Source: Nodosilinea nodulosa PCC 7104
GTDB lineage: Bacteria > Cyanobacteriota > Cyanobacteriia > Phormidesmidales > Phormidesmidaceae
Direction: 5' to 3'
Assembly: GCF_000309385.1 (NCBI RefSeq)
Contig: NZ_JH976537.1
Span: 2,152,029 to 2,216,028, forward strand
Length of the DNA stretch: 64,000 bases
Both the position numbers and the translations under genes were made by a program. Below, piece after piece: positions 34,876 through 43,985 of this stretch (position 1 is the first letter of the stretch; each line of letters begins with the position of its first letter). A model generated the notes under the pieces. The model was given only the letters and a program-made list of their open reading frames with translations. It did not search any database and was not told the origin of the DNA.

Positions 34876-36330
34876 TCATGGCTCTAAGCCGCCCTGGGGT
34901 AGCATCGCGCCATTTTTGGTTATACTCCCTAGCTTTTGATTTTGCAAAGAGGAAATTTCCAACTGCGCCATCCATTGATGACGATAGATCTCATAGAGCG
35001 CCATGCCTGTAGCCACCGATGCATTTAGGCTGGGAACCGTTCCCCGCAGAGGAATTGACACCAGCGTGTCGCAGCTCTGCTGCACCGTCAGGCTGAGACC
35101 GCTGCCCTCGGCCCCGACGACAATAACCGTTGGGCGATCGAAGGTGGTGCGGTGCACGGGCTGGCTGGCTTCTGATGCCAAACCGTAGATCCAAAACCCT
35201 TTTTCTTTTAGGGTGTCAAGGGCGCGCTTGAGATTGACGACCCGCGCCACGGGCAGGCGCTCTAGGGCACCTGCGGCGACCTTGGCCACCGTAGAGGTCA
35301 CCCCTACCGCCCGGCGCTGGGGGATCACCATGCCCTGGGCACCCAAAGCTTCGGCAGTGCGGATAATCGCCCCCAAATTGTGGGGATCGGTAATGCTGTC
35401 GGCGGCAATAATGACCGGCACCTTGGCTGCCCCAAGGGCGGTTTCAATCATCTCATCGAGGTCGTAGTAGGTATGGGCCGCGGCCTGGGCGGCAATCCCC
35501 TGGTGATTGGCCCCAGCGGTGATCTGGTTAAGCCGTTTAGTATCGACCTCATCGATGACGGCCCCACCGGCTTTGGCCTGATCAATGAGCGATAAAAATC
35601 GGGGATCGTAGCGAATGCGATCGTTAACCCACACCCGATTGAGCGGGCGTTGGGCCTGTAGCGCTGCCTCAACCGCGTGACGACCGTAGAGCAAATCGGT
35701 CTCATCCTGCGGCTCATCTGCTTCGCCTAAACCCTGGTTGATTACCCCCAGATGACGGGCATTGGTCCCCTCATAGGCGGGTTTATCACCTTGGTAGCGG
35801 GGTTTGCCGCCCTCGTAGCGGGGCTTAGCACCCTCGTAGCGGGGTTTACCGTCCCCATAGCGGGGCTTGTCGTCTTTGCCGCGAGGTTTGTCGTCCCCAT
35901 AGCGAGGCTTGTCGTCTTTGTAGCGAGGTTTGTCGTCCCCATAGCGAGGCTTGTCGTCTTTGTAGCGAGGCTTAGCGCCCTCGTAGCGAGGTTTGTCGTT
36001 ACCGTAGCGGGGCTTAGCACCCTCGTAGCGGGGTTTGCCGTCCCCATAGCGGGGCTTATCGTCTTTGCCGCGAGGCTTGTCGTCGCCGTAGCGGGGTTTA
36101 GCGCCTTCGTAGCGGGGTTTGCCGTCCCCATAGCGGGGCTTGCCGTCTTTGCTGCGAGGCTTAGCGCCCTCGTAGCGGGGCTTGTCGTCTTTGCCGCGAG
36201 GCTTGTCGTCGCCGTAGCGAGGCCTATCACCCTCGTAGTGGGGCTTGCCACCCTGGGAGCCTTCGGAACGCGGGCGGGGCTTTGACCCCGAGGGGCGGTT
36301 GGGGTTGCGAGAAGGCTTTGGGGACGACAT
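34876..36330 (-). CDS. rlmB: 23S rRNA (guanosine-2'-O)-methyltransferase RlmB with heptapeptide-repeat N-terminus
   Basis: The C-terminal half (from about residue 210) is a complete SpoU/TrmH methyltransferase. It has the substrate-binding domain ([15 protein letters not shown]), then the knotted SAM domain with [33 protein letters not shown] and [24 protein letters not shown]. RlmB methylates G2251 of 23S rRNA. The N-terminal 190 residues are a basic, charged tail of heptapeptides of the PRYGDDK type. The start taken is ATG 36330; GTG 36336 is an alternative. The tail is probably disordered and RNA-binding. Confidence 0.94.
   Translation of the reverse strand: MSSPKPSRNPNRPSGSKPRPRSEGSQGGKPHYEGDRPRYGDDKPRGKDDKPRYEGAKPRSKDGKPRYGDGKPRYEGAKPRYGDDKPRGKDDKPRYGDGKPRYEGAKPRYGNDKPRYEGAKPRYKDDKPRYGDDKPRYKDDKPRYGDDKPRGKDDKPRYGDGKPRYEGAKPRYEGGKPRYQGDKPAYEGTNARHLGVINQGLGEADEPQDETDLLYGRHAVEAALQAQRPLNRVWVNDRIRYDPRFLSLIDQAKAGGAVIDEVDTKRLNQITAGANHQGIAAQAAAHTYYDLDEMIETALGAAKVPVIIAADSITDPHNLGAIIRTAEALGAQGMVIPQRRAVGVTSTVAKVAAGALERLPVARVVNLKRALDTLKEKGFWIYGLASEASQPVHRTTFDRPTVIVVGAEGSGLSLTVQQSCDTLVSIPLRGTVPSLNASVATGMALYEIYRHQWMAQLEISSLQNQKLGSITKNGAMLPQGGLEP
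35782..36222. repeat. 21-bp coding repeat, about 21 units, in rlmB
   Basis: The DNA repeats with a 21-base period and encodes heptapeptides [28 protein letters not shown] and PRYGDGK in mixed order (residues 39-185 counted from GTG 36336). Units differ by point changes and are arranged in higher-order blocks, which points to recent duplication and shuffling. All other frames across the tract are nearly stop-free, which creates false open frames on both strands. Confidence 0.95.
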
Positions 36331-36648
36331 GGCCACACCTGATACGGGTCAGAAACCAAAATTAAGCAGAAATCCTAGGCTAGCATGCCTTGCCCATTAC
36401 CCTAGCATTCTGCTACTTGTGGCTCGCGGACTGCCGTGGAGGAAATGCCCAGGGATGTGCGCCATGGCTGGTACAGCCACCTACGGCCACTCCTCAAAAC
36501 CAAGCAGCCACCCGTTGACAATACCGGGGGCGGCTCAAACACCTTTCAGTTCTGAAAAGAAGCTTAAGTTTCTAGCATCTGGTACCAGAGTAACCACATC
36601 CTCGGAATAATCCTTCACAATGGAAAATGACATGCCCATACCGGAGTG
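36331..36648. other. Divergent intergenic region between rlmB and the HxlR gene
   Basis: This 318-bp spacer would hold the promoters of both genes. HxlR regulators often bind near their own start, but I could not identify a definite operator. No other gene is supported. Confidence 0.45.
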
Positions 36649-37026
36649 ATGCCAATGCCTCACCCATCCAGCGGTACGAAGCTCGATTGTCCGGTTCATC
36701 TGGTGTTGTCGTACATTGGCAGCAAATGGGCCATTCTCATTCTGCAAGAGCTGTTTCAAGGCAGCCGTCGCACCAACGAATTTTTGGCGGCGCTGCCGGG
36801 CATCAGCACTAAAACGCTCACCGCCCGTTTGCGGGAGCTAGAAAGCTATGGCCTGGTCAAGCGCACGGTTTTCCCTGAGGTACCTCCACGGGTTGAATAC
36901 TCCCTGACGGCCAAGGGACGAGAGGTGCAGCCAATTATGGCTGCACTCAATCAGGTGGGAGAGCAGTGGCTGGTACATGGCCCCTGCGATCGCCCGGCTA
37001 CTCTCTACGGCCCCCGGAGCCGCTAA
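36649..37026 (+). CDS. HxlR family transcriptional regulator
   Basis: The 125-residue winged-helix protein has the HxlR signature LVLSYIGSKWAILILQELFQGSRRTNEFLAALPGISTKTLTARLRELESYGLVKRTVFPEVPPRVEYSLTAKGREVQPIM. In the usual signature a Cys near the start (here DCPVH) precedes the helix and can sense redox or aldehydes. The start is ambiguous among GTG 36646, ATG 36649 and ATG 36655. The target gene is not obvious: rlmB is divergent, and DUF4327 follows on the other strand. Confidence 0.93.
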   Translation: MPMPHPSSGTKLDCPVHLVLSYIGSKWAILILQELFQGSRRTNEFLAALPGISTKTLTARLRELESYGLVKRTVFPEVPPRVEYSLTAKGREVQPIMAALNQVGEQWLVHGPCDRPATLYGPRSR

Positions 37027-37039
37027 GATACCGGAAAGT

Positions 37040-37282
37040 TCAGTCATTGCTCCAGACTTCGTGGGTGAGCAGATCGCCAATGCGATCGCGCAAAAAATAG
37101 TCATTTTGCTCTAGCTCAGCCTCAATAAATGGCCACTCACGGGCAGCAATATAGCCGCACAGCGCGCAAATAGGCTGGCATCGATCTAGCGTGCCGCAGT
37201 CCACCAGCTGCTTTGCTTCGTCCCGAATCGCCTCAATGGTGTAGTGTCTTCCGGCAGGTCGCTTTGTGGTTGTAGTTGTCAT
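37040..37282 (-). CDS. DUF4327 family protein
   Basis: The 80-residue protein matches the cyanobacterial DUF4327 pattern (YTIEAIRDEAKQLVDCGTLDRCQPICALCGYIAAREWPFIEAELEQNDYFLRDRIGDLLTHEVW). Three cysteines fall in the middle region. It is soluble, of unknown function, and common near photosynthesis or stress genes in the phylum. The start is ATG 37282. Confidence 0.9.
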   Translation of the reverse strand: MTTTTTKRPAGRHYTIEAIRDEAKQLVDCGTLDRCQPICALCGYIAAREWPFIEAELEQNDYFLRDRIGDLLTHEVWSND

Positions 37283-37613
37283 GGTTGTAGCCCTCCCATA
37301 GTGGATGGCAATGAGAACATTTACTTACCACCCATATACATAGTGCAACTACTATTCTGGGGATTGAAGCAGTTGAAGCGTATCCTTACCTTTGTTTACC
37401 TAGCGCAATACTGTAGCCTGCTACACCGTTTCAGGTGCTCCTGAGGGCCGCTATGGGCCAGAAAAATTCGCCTCGGCCTCTCAATTTCTCAATCAACATC
37501 ACTTGGCATTGCCAGACCGACAAGCAAACCCATAGCAGCCTGCATTGAGGCTACAATTCCGCGAGGCTGCACGGAGTGGTTAGTCTAGTGGCGCCGAGCC
37601 TAATTATGCTTCT
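37283..37613. other. Intergenic stretch without recognised features
   Basis: This 331-bp spacer lies between the DUF4327 start and the lipA stop, both minus strand. It is moderately AT-rich at 37310-37410, where the DUF4327 promoter is expected. No gene, repeat or strong hairpin was identified. Confidence 0.4.
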
Positions 37614-38483
37614 CTAGCGAGGGTTCTGGGCCATCAGCCGCTGTACATCTTCGGCGTGGTATGAACTGCGGGTCAAGGGCGACGACACCACCTGCAAAAA
37701 TCCCTTCTCCTCCCCGGCTACTCGCCAGGCATCAAACTGGGCAGGGGTCACAAACTCTGCCACCGGAAGGTGTTTCGGCCCCGGCGATAGATACTGGCCG
37801 AGCGTCAAAATATCGCAGTCTACGGCCCGCAGATCATCCATGACCTGCTGCACTTCGGCGTCAGTCTCACCGAGTCCTACCATCAGCCCCGACTTGGTAT
37901 ACACCCAGGGAGCCAAATCTCGGCTGCGCTTCAGCAACTCTAGGGAGCGGGCATAAACTCCCTGGGGCCGCACGCGCCGGTAGAGGCGGGGCACCGTTTC
38001 GGTGTTGTGGTTTAGAACGTGGGGACGAGAGGCCAAGATTGTCTCTAGCGCCTGCCAGTTACCGCACAGGTCAGGGATCAGCACCTCAATAGTGGTGTCT
38101 GGAGTGCTCTGTTTAATCGCCTCAATGCAGGCGACAAACTGACTGGCTCCGCCGTCGGCCAGATCGTCGCGATTGACGGAGGTAACCACGACGTGGTTAA
38201 GCCCCATGCGCCGCACCGACTCTGCCAGACGCAGGGGCTCGGTGGGGTCGAGGGGCTTGGGTTTTTTCTCAAAATCAATATCGCAGTAGGGGCAGGCCCG
38301 CGTGCAGGCAGGCCCCATAATCAAAAACGTGGCCGTACCGGCTTTAAAGCACTCCCCAATGTTGGGGCACGATGCCTCTTCGCAGACGGTGTTGAGACCC
38401 AAGTCTTGCAGAATTGCCTTGACTTGACCCACTCGTTCCCACTGGGGAGCTTTTACTCGCAACCATTCTGGTTTTACCGCCAC
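37614..38483 (-). CDS. lipA: Lipoyl synthase (radical SAM)
   Basis: The 289-residue enzyme inserts two sulfurs into octanoyl groups to make lipoyl cofactors. The auxiliary cluster cysteines Cys34, Cys39 and Cys45 lie in [12 protein letters not shown]. The radical-SAM cysteines Cys60, Cys64 and Cys67 lie in CTRACPYC. The C-terminal RSSYHAED serine motif is present. The GTG at 38483 gives the usual family start [13 protein letters not shown]; a TTG at 38501 is the only alternative in frame. All clusters are complete. Confidence 0.96.
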   Translation of the reverse strand: MAVKPEWLRVKAPQWERVGQVKAILQDLGLNTVCEEASCPNIGECFKAGTATFLIMGPACTRACPYCDIDFEKKPKPLDPTEPLRLAESVRRMGLNHVVVTSVNRDDLADGGASQFVACIEAIKQSTPDTTIEVLIPDLCGNWQALETILASRPHVLNHNTETVPRLYRRVRPQGVYARSLELLKRSRDLAPWVYTKSGLMVGLGETDAEVQQVMDDLRAVDCDILTLGQYLSPGPKHLPVAEFVTPAQFDAWRVAGEEKGFLQVVSSPLTRSSYHAEDVQRLMAQNPR

Positions 38484-38613
38484 AGTCTCAAGCCCCGGCA
38501 ATACATCTGCGCCTCAATCATATCAAGCCTGGCATCCCTTGACCCTGCGGGACTAGACTATGCCCTGCGCCCAGGTTATAGCTGTAGCCAGTTTGGTTAA
38601 GACATTTCCCCAA

Positions 38614-38634
38614 AAACGTTCAAACGCTCGAAGG
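38614..38634. repeat. Interspersed GAACGTTC motif, copy 2 (degenerate)
   Basis: AAACGTTCAAACGCTCGAAGG matches the GAACGTTCC-N3-GTTCGAACG pattern with a few mismatches. It lies in the divergent region between lipA and the L,D-transpeptidase gene, unlike the other two copies, which lie between convergent genes. Confidence 0.4.
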
Positions 38635-38714
38635 TTTTTAGATGTTCTAGCCTAAGTGACTATAGCGATAAATCCTTGGTCTAAACTGCGACCTAGAAGC
38701 CAGTCGATGGCAGT

Positions 38715-39326
38715 ATGCTGGAGCTAGGCGAGGGTAAACAGTCACGGTCTATGGATGCGCTATCTCCCCTAAATCGCTGCTTGATGGTGCTGTGCTACAC
38801 TGCCGCCGGGTTGCTGGCCACTGGTGCCTGGCAAGATCAGGTGGGTTCTCGATGGCGGTTTGAAGCCCCCTTTGAGCGAACTCGGCTGGCTCGCCTGGGC
38901 CCAGTTATGACCCAGGCGCCCGAGAACCTGATGACGGCCAACACCCGCGTGGTAATAAGCCTCAGTCGGCGGCGGCTAACCCTTTACCAAAACGACAGCG
39001 TCCTCGACGAGTTTCCCGTTGCCATTGGCCAAGACGATTGGCAGACTCCGGTAGGCCAGTTTGCTGTCCGAGATATGCGCACCGATCCTGTGTGGCAACA
39101 CCCCATCACCAAAGAGGCAATTGGCCCTGGTCCCCAGAATCCCCTTGGCTCTCGCTGGATTGGCTTTTGGTTTGAGGGTCAGTATCACATTGGCATTCAC
39201 GGCACTAATCAGGAAACCCTAATCGGCGAAGCGGTTTCCCACGGTTGCGTGCGGATGCTTGAAAAGGACGTTCACACGCTCTATGACCACATCAAAGTAG
39301 GTACCCCTATTCAGGTAGTACCTTAG
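38715..39326 (+). CDS. L,D-transpeptidase (YkuD domain)
   Basis: The 203-residue protein has an N-terminal hydrophobic anchor (LNRCLMVLCYTAAGLLATGAW, about residues 19-39). A YkuD domain follows from residue 77. The active site is His162 (IGIHGTN), His176 and Cys178 in SHGCVRM. It forms 3-3 peptidoglycan crosslinks or attaches proteins in the periplasm. The start is ATG 38715. It ends with a 4-bp convergent overlap with the oxidoreductase gene. Confidence 0.95.
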   Translation: MLELGEGKQSRSMDALSPLNRCLMVLCYTAAGLLATGAWQDQVGSRWRFEAPFERTRLARLGPVMTQAPENLMTANTRVVISLSRRRLTLYQNDSVLDEFPVAIGQDDWQTPVGQFAVRDMRTDPVWQHPITKEAIGPGPQNPLGSRWIGFWFEGQYHIGIHGTNQETLIGEAVSHGCVRMLEKDVHTLYDHIKVGTPIQVVP

Positions 39327-40405
39327 ACCTGAAGGGCGACGGGCAAATCGCTGCCCATAATGTTGAGGTCAAGATGGTGCCAGGGCTTGCCGTCGAGGGC
39401 CATTTGCTCAATTAGGCTAGCCAGTCGCAGGGCTTTGAGCGCCTGCTCGCCGCCAACGGAGGGCTTTTCGCCGCCGCGCACGCAGTTGACAAAGTGCTCA
39501 AGCTCGGCGTGAAGGGGCTCAATATTGCTGGTGTAGACTTTTTCTATTAAGCCATCCTGGCGATAGAGCACCTGACCATAGTCAGTGGAGCAGTCGGCGG
39601 TGGTCTGCCGATGAATCAAAATCTCGTTGTTGAGAAAATCGGCATCGGTAAGCGAGTTTTTGCAGTGGGCAGTAATGCTGCGAATTTTGCGGTGGGTCAC
39701 TTTGCTAGAGGTGAGCGTGGCCACAATGCCGTTGCTAAAGCCCAGGGTAGCGGTGACGTAGTCTAGATAACCGGAATTAGAAGCCCGACTGCCGCTGGCA
39801 GTGAGGGTGATGACCGTTGACCCAGCTAGCTCCAGCAGCAGGTCAATGTCGTGGATCATGAGGTCAAGCACCACCGACACATCGTTGGCCCGCTGGGAGT
39901 AGGGGCTCATGCGGCGGGCTTCTAGGGCCAGTAGCTCTTCGGTTTTGAGGACTTTGTGGAGTTCTTGAAAGGCTGGATTAAAGCGCTCAATATGGCCCAC
40001 TTGCAGAATGCAGTTTGTCGCCGCAGCGGTGTTGACCAAGGACTCGGCTTCGGCAATGCTGGCGGCAATGGGCTTTTCGATCAGAATGTGTACTCCAGCC
40101 TGCAAACAGGCCATGCCCACAGTGTGATGGAGCCGAGTTGGTACGGCTACACACACGGCATCAACATGCTTGAGCAGCTCCTGGTAGTCTTCAAAAAAAC
40201 GAATTCTGTACTTGCCAGCGGTGTCTAATCCTCGCTCCACATTGACGTCAGAAACTCCAACTAGCTCTACGTCCTTAAATCGGCTGAGGACGCGAGTGTG
40301 GTGCTGGCCCATATTGCCTACACCAATGACGCCGACACGAATAGGTTCTGGCAAGTTTCGAGATAGGTGCATGTCTAGGGCAGATGACAACATGGGGTTT
40401 TGCAC
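39323..40405 (-). CDS. Gfo/Idh/MocA family NAD(P)-dependent oxidoreductase
   Basis: The 360-residue protein has a Rossmann domain opening with VGVIGVGNMGQHHTRVLSRF. It has the family EKPIA motif (HILIEKPIAASIAEAE, about 110-125) and the C-terminal substrate domain with HDIDLLLELAG. It most likely oxidises or reduces a sugar or nucleotide sugar; UDP-N-acetylglucosamine dehydrogenases of this family are a candidate. The start could be residue 1, 5 or 12, all Met; homology begins about residue 20. Confidence 0.92.
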   Translation of the reverse strand: MQNPMLSSALDMHLSRNLPEPIRVGVIGVGNMGQHHTRVLSRFKDVELVGVSDVNVERGLDTAGKYRIRFFEDYQELLKHVDAVCVAVPTRLHHTVGMACLQAGVHILIEKPIAASIAEAESLVNTAAATNCILQVGHIERFNPAFQELHKVLKTEELLALEARRMSPYSQRANDVSVVLDLMIHDIDLLLELAGSTVITLTASGSRASNSGYLDYVTATLGFSNGIVATLTSSKVTHRKIRSITAHCKNSLTDADFLNNEILIHRQTTADCSTDYGQVLYRQDGLIEKVYTSNIEPLHAELEHFVNCVRGGEKPSVGGEQALKALRLASLIEQMALDGKPWHHLDLNIMGSDLPVALQV

Positions 40406-40709
40406 GCCTGTCCTTCCTCAAGGAGACAAAGATACGCCGACAGCTGATAGGTTGCGAACGTCAGAGCAAATGAAGAACTGAGACGGCCAGGTAAAATTAC
40501 TCAGATACTATCACAATGCTTCACACTGTAAAGAATAGCGACATTCTCTAACGGAGGGACAAAGATTTTCGGTCAGACTTGGCAACTGACCCAGATTCAT
40601 ACCCATTTTTGAGTATTTTGCCTTTTTTTATGCTATCGATCCTCGCTTCGGCCGCTTGGTCAACTGTGGCAGTTATGCATCTGGCTAGGGAACGTGTCCC
40701 TAGAGCCGT
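40406..40709. other. Intergenic region with a hairpin after the CNNM gene
   Basis: The stretch holds the oxidoreductase promoter area and, at 40685-40703, the perfect stem CTAGGGA-ACGTG-TCCCTAG. The stem sits 7 bases beyond the CNNM stop codon, where a terminator or RNA-stabilising hairpin would be. The T-rich tail is missing, so rho-independent function is doubtful. Confidence 0.45.
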
Positions 40710-42152
40710 TTAGGGCAGGGGCGCTTCATCGGAGTCGGAATGGTCTCCCGCTGAGGCATCTGGCCCGTGCTCTGGCAGCGGCACGGGGATCGATCGCACC
40801 AGAATATCTTTGAGCCTCGGACCGTCGGTCGAGAGAACGACCCATTCGCGATCGCCAAAAACAATGCGATCGCCCGCATGGGGGATTTTTTGCATCTGGT
40901 AGATCAAAAATCCTCCTAGGGTTTGGTAGTCATCGGCGTAGGGCAGCGCTAGGTTGAGGAGATCATTGACTTCTTCGAGGTCGGTATGGGCCTTAATTCG
41001 GTATGACTGATCGTCAAGGATCTGCACCAGCTGATCTTCGTCGTCATCGGGTTCGTGAATGTCACCAATAATCTCAGTGGTGAGGTCATGGAGGGTCAAC
41101 AGTCCGGCTGTGCCGCCGAACTCATCGACAACGATGACCAGTTCTTGCCCGGTGCGCTGCATGGTGGCCAGCAGCTCGTGGAGAGGGGTGTACTCGGGCA
41201 CAAAGCGGGCGGGCTTGACCCAGGGACGAATCGGGGTGTCAACGCTAATTTGCTGGCGGGCCAGGGGCTGCAAAAACTGCTTCAGTTCGACCATGCCCTG
41301 GATGTCGTCAAGGGAGTCTCCCGTGATTGGGTAGCGGGAATGTTCGGTGTTGGCCACCACATCAAACAATTCCCCGAAGCTAGCGCTCAGCGGAATGGCG
41401 TTGATTTGGGTGCGGGGAACCATGATTTCGCCAGCGGTGACATCCCGAAACTCGAAGACATTGTTGAGCAGTTCGCGTTCTTCGGCCTCAAGGCCAGGGG
41501 TTTCGGCGGTAGTGCGAATAATCAGCTGAAGTTCTTCGGGGGTGAGGCGGCTGTAGCTGACCTGATCGCTGTCCTGGATATTGGCCAGCCTCAGCAGCAG
41601 CCGGGTGGACTGGTTCAAAATCCAGATGAAGGGGTTGAACAGCCGGGCAATGGTGAGGCTGGGGGGACCCAAAAACCGGGCCACTTGCTCGGGGTAAAGC
41701 ATGGCGACCGACTTAGGGCACAGCTCCCCCAGCACGATCTGCAGGTACGCAACCAGGAAGAAGGCCAGGGGAATGGCCAGCGCGTGGGCCAGCGCCTCGC
41801 TCTGGGCGGCGCTCAGGGGGGTTTGGGTAATCCAAAAGGCCAGGGTGACGGCCATCGTGCTTTCGCCCACCCACCCCAGAGCCAGGCTAGACAGCGTAAT
41901 GCCTAGCTGGGTGGTCGAGAGCAGGCGGTTAAGGCTGCGCTGCAGCTGCTGGACGGTCTTGGCCTGCACATCCCCTTCAGAGACCAGCTGGCTAATGCGC
42001 GATCGCCGCACCGACACCATGGAAAATTCCGCTGCCACAAAAAAGGCATTGATGCCAATCAGCAGCAGCACCGCCAGGAGTCGAGACGCGATCGCGGTGG
42101 CGGGCAGCTCTTCGGGAATAACGACGGTCAATATACAGGGTAAAACGCCCAT
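40710..42152 (-). CDS. CNNM/CBS-domain membrane protein (hemolysin family, HlyC/CorC)
   Basis: The 480-residue protein has an N-terminal DUF21/CNNM domain with four membrane helices (residues about 15-200, including LLLIGINAFFVAAEFSMVSVRRSRI). Next comes a CBS pair (about 215-340, GEIMVPRTQINAIPL and PVRPWVKPARFVPEYTPLHELLATMQ). The last part is a CorC_HlyC domain (IKAHTDLEEVNDLLNLALP). The family handles Mg2+ or cobalt efflux; 'hemolysin' is historical. The start is ATG 42152. It lies 17 bp after a small protein on the same strand and may share its transcript. Confidence 0.95.
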   Translation of the reverse strand: MGVLPCILTVVIPEELPATAIASRLLAVLLLIGINAFFVAAEFSMVSVRRSRISQLVSEGDVQAKTVQQLQRSLNRLLSTTQLGITLSSLALGWVGESTMAVTLAFWITQTPLSAAQSEALAHALAIPLAFFLVAYLQIVLGELCPKSVAMLYPEQVARFLGPPSLTIARLFNPFIWILNQSTRLLLRLANIQDSDQVSYSRLTPEELQLIIRTTAETPGLEAEERELLNNVFEFRDVTAGEIMVPRTQINAIPLSASFGELFDVVANTEHSRYPITGDSLDDIQGMVELKQFLQPLARQQISVDTPIRPWVKPARFVPEYTPLHELLATMQRTGQELVIVVDEFGGTAGLLTLHDLTTEIIGDIHEPDDDEDQLVQILDDQSYRIKAHTDLEEVNDLLNLALPYADDYQTLGGFLIYQMQKIPHAGDRIVFGDREWVVLSTDGPRLKDILVRSIPVPLPEHGPDASAGDHSDSDEAPLP

Positions 42153-42169
42153 GGTCCAGTGCCTAACAG

Positions 42170-42421
42170 CTACTGGCCGCCGCCGCTAGTGCGAGCCTTC
42201 ACCTGCTGCAAAATTTCGGCTTCGTTGACCAGAGTGATATCTCCGTGGCTGGCTGAGCCCGGTTCGCGGGCCACGGGCGAACCGCTGCTGGGGCGAGTTT
42301 CTGGCTGGCGTACCCCGGTCAGCGCTTGACGACCCAGGGTAAATCCCCACGATGCGCTGACCACCCCCGAGCCAATCATGAGCGAGAGCAAAATTAACGT
42401 AAACGCTACGGCAGGGTTCAT
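42170..42421 (-). CDS. Small single-span membrane protein, unknown
   Basis: The 83-residue protein has one membrane helix at the start (VAFTLILLSLMIGSGVVSASWGFTLG) and a polar, disordered C-terminus. The start is ATG 42421. It stands 17 bp before the CNNM gene on the same strand, so an operon is likely. No family is recognised. Confidence 0.72.
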   Translation of the reverse strand: MNPAVAFTLILLSLMIGSGVVSASWGFTLGRQALTGVRQPETRPSSGSPVAREPGSASHGDITLVNEAEILQQVKARTSGGGQ

Positions 42422-42600
42422 GGCAGGGGCAAACGTGGATAGCTTAGCAGTCTGAAATGCAGCGGGCAGAAAACCAGAAGCCGAAAATGCTTTTGCTGGT
42501 CTCGGATTGAAACAGCCTCAGCTTTAGACTAATTATAAAGTTTAAGCCTCAAACAAAATTTAAGATTAGGGTTTAGACCTGCGCATACAATAGAAAATGC

Positions 42601-42634
42601 CTTATCGTTTACCGATGGCTTATCGTTTACCGAT
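42601..42634. repeat. Direct repeat upstream of the tRNA
   Basis: CTTATCGTTTACCGAT occurs twice (42601-42616 and 42619-42634) with an 18-base period. Each copy contains the mini-inverted sequence ATCG-TTTAC-CGAT. It lies 10 bases before the tRNA and could be part of its promoter or an operator. Confidence 0.55.
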
Positions 42635-42644
42635 AGATAGTATC

Positions 42645-42717
42645 CCAGGGTTGGCCGAGCGGATTAGGCAGCGAACTCATAATTCGCCTCAGGCAGGTTC
42701 AACTCCTGCACCCTGGA
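42645..42717 (+). tRNA. trnI: tRNA with CAU anticodon, probably tRNA-Ile(CAU)
   Basis: A full cloverleaf is visible: acceptor arms CCAGGGT and ACCCTGG, a three-base D-stem GCC/GGC, anticodon stem GCGAA/TTCGC with loop CTCATAA, a five-base variable loop, and T-stem GCAGG/CCTGC with loop TTCAACT. The discriminator is A, and CCA is not encoded. The initiator tRNA is excluded because the anticodon stem lacks three G-C pairs. The AACTCATAATT context resembles the lysidine-modified isoleucine tRNA, but elongator Met is possible. Confidence 0.9.
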
Positions 42718-42781
42718 TTGTCAGCAGCCTGACGGCTGAAGCTGGGAGCCTAGAGTAGAACCTGCCTCTGCCGGAAAAGGG

Positions 42782-43183
42782 CTAAAACGACGATTCAAAA
42801 ACGAACTCAGACCCAACGTAGGGAGCGCTGCTGGTGGGCATGGTGAGTAGGCTGCTGCTATAGGGGGTGGCTAGATCTGGCACCCGGATGGTGGGATCGG
42901 AGGTGTTTTGTAGGGCCATAATGTCTCTCACCGCAGCGGCAGTGGCGTTGCTGTCCCACTCGAGGGAGCGCTCGGGGAAGTCGAGGCCAAGGATTCGCTT
43001 GCCCTGACGGACAATGCCCCGGTTTCTAAAGAAGTCGCCGGAGTAGTTGGTGACCAAATCGTCCATGGCGGCGGGGATAGTCTGGGGTGTTGTATCCTGA
43101 GCGTGCCCTGCCGGGGCGGCAACGGCCGCCATCGCCAGCAGCGCCAGCGTTAGACCAGAAATATGATTTAATTGAATGCCCAT
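42782..43183 (-). CDS. Exported protein, unknown function
   Basis: The 133-residue protein has a signal peptide (LNHISGLTLALLAMAAVAAPAGHAQ) and then a short soluble domain (AMDDLVTNYSGDFFRNRGIVRQGKRILGLDFPERSLEWDSNATAAAVRDIMALQ). The start ATG 43183 follows GAGGAGG. It is probably periplasmic or lumenal. I recognise no family. Confidence 0.72.
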   Translation of the reverse strand: MGIQLNHISGLTLALLAMAAVAAPAGHAQDTTPQTIPAAMDDLVTNYSGDFFRNRGIVRQGKRILGLDFPERSLEWDSNATAAAVRDIMALQNTSDPTIRVPDLATPYSSSLLTMPTSSAPYVGSEFVFESSF

Positions 43184-43367
43184 GGCCAAGCCTCCTCAAC
43201 TCAGTGAATTGGTGCGGTTCCGGCGGTACTCGTCTCTGCCCTAAACCCATGCCTGGAGCCAAAAATACCCCCGGCCTGCACAAAACTATGCCGAACCGAT
43301 CACCCGGTGCATGTCCTTTATAGCGCGATCGCAGAAAACTGGAGCATTTTTAAGGAATTAACCGCCC

Positions 43368-43985
43368 ATGGAAGAGCTTTTGCTGGATACCCCTACCCCT
43401 AGCCTGCTAGCCCTGCCAACCCACGATCTGCGATCGCCCCTGCTGGATTTGTTTTGTCGCGGAGCCTACCAGGAGGGCGACTTCGTGCTCACCTCCGGCC
43501 AGCGCAGCACCTACTACATCAACGGCAAGCTGGTCACGCTGCACCCCCAAGGAGCGCTGCTGGTGGGGCGGCTGCTGCTCGATCTGGTGCCCGCCGACAC
43601 CCTGGCGGTGGCCGGGCTGACTTTGGGGGCCGACCCGCTGGTAACAGCGGTGAGCCTGGTCGGTGTCTACTGTGAGCGCAATCTGTTTCCGCTGATCATT
43701 CGCAAAGAGGCCAAGGGGCACGGCACCCGCGCCTACATTGAGGGCGTTACCCTGGCGCCGGGCAGCAGTATAACCGTACTCGAAGACGTAGTCACCACCG
43801 GACAGTCGGCCCTGAAAGCCGTCGATCGCCTTCAGGCAGCTGGGTACCAGGTCAACCAAATTTTGGCCCTGGTCGATCGCCAGCAGGGCGGGGCCGAACT
43901 CTACCAGAGCCACAATCTGCCCTTCAAAGCCCTGTTCACCATCCAGGATATTCAGGCCCACTGGGCCACCCTCAACCCCGTCTAA
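43368..43985 (+). CDS. pyrE: Orotate phosphoribosyltransferase
   Basis: The 205-residue enzyme joins orotate with PRPP to make OMP in pyrimidine synthesis. It has the substrate-loop FVLTSGQRSTYYINGK, the LIIRKEAKGHGTR flexible loop, and the PRPP-binding VLEDVVTTGQSALKAV at about 136-151. The start is ATG 43368. The TAA stop overlaps the ATG of the next methyltransferase by one base, so the two are co-translated. Confidence 0.96.
   Translation: MEELLLDTPTPSLLALPTHDLRSPLLDLFCRGAYQEGDFVLTSGQRSTYYINGKLVTLHPQGALLVGRLLLDLVPADTLAVAGLTLGADPLVTAVSLVGVYCERNLFPLIIRKEAKGHGTRAYIEGVTLAPGSSITVLEDVVTTGQSALKAVDRLQAAGYQVNQILALVDRQQGGAELYQSHNLPFKALFTIQDIQAHWATLNPV

Noticed and set aside
35742-36359. Alternative frames of 205 (minus) and 177 (plus) codons over the rlmB repeat
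   Set aside because: They arise because the 21-bp repeat is stop-free in several frames; only the rlmB frame joins a real domain.
36535-36759. 74-codon minus-strand frame across the HxlR start
   Set aside because: It is antisense to the conserved HxlR helix-turn-helix and has no similarity of its own.
41055-41906. Plus-strand 283-codon frame opposite the CNNM gene
   Set aside because: Antisense to a clear CNNM/CBS protein and without any recognisable domain.
42645-42717. Initiator tRNA-fMet for the CAU tRNA
   Set aside because: The anticodon stem GCGAA/TTCGC lacks the three G-C pairs of initiators and the first acceptor pair is a normal C-G.
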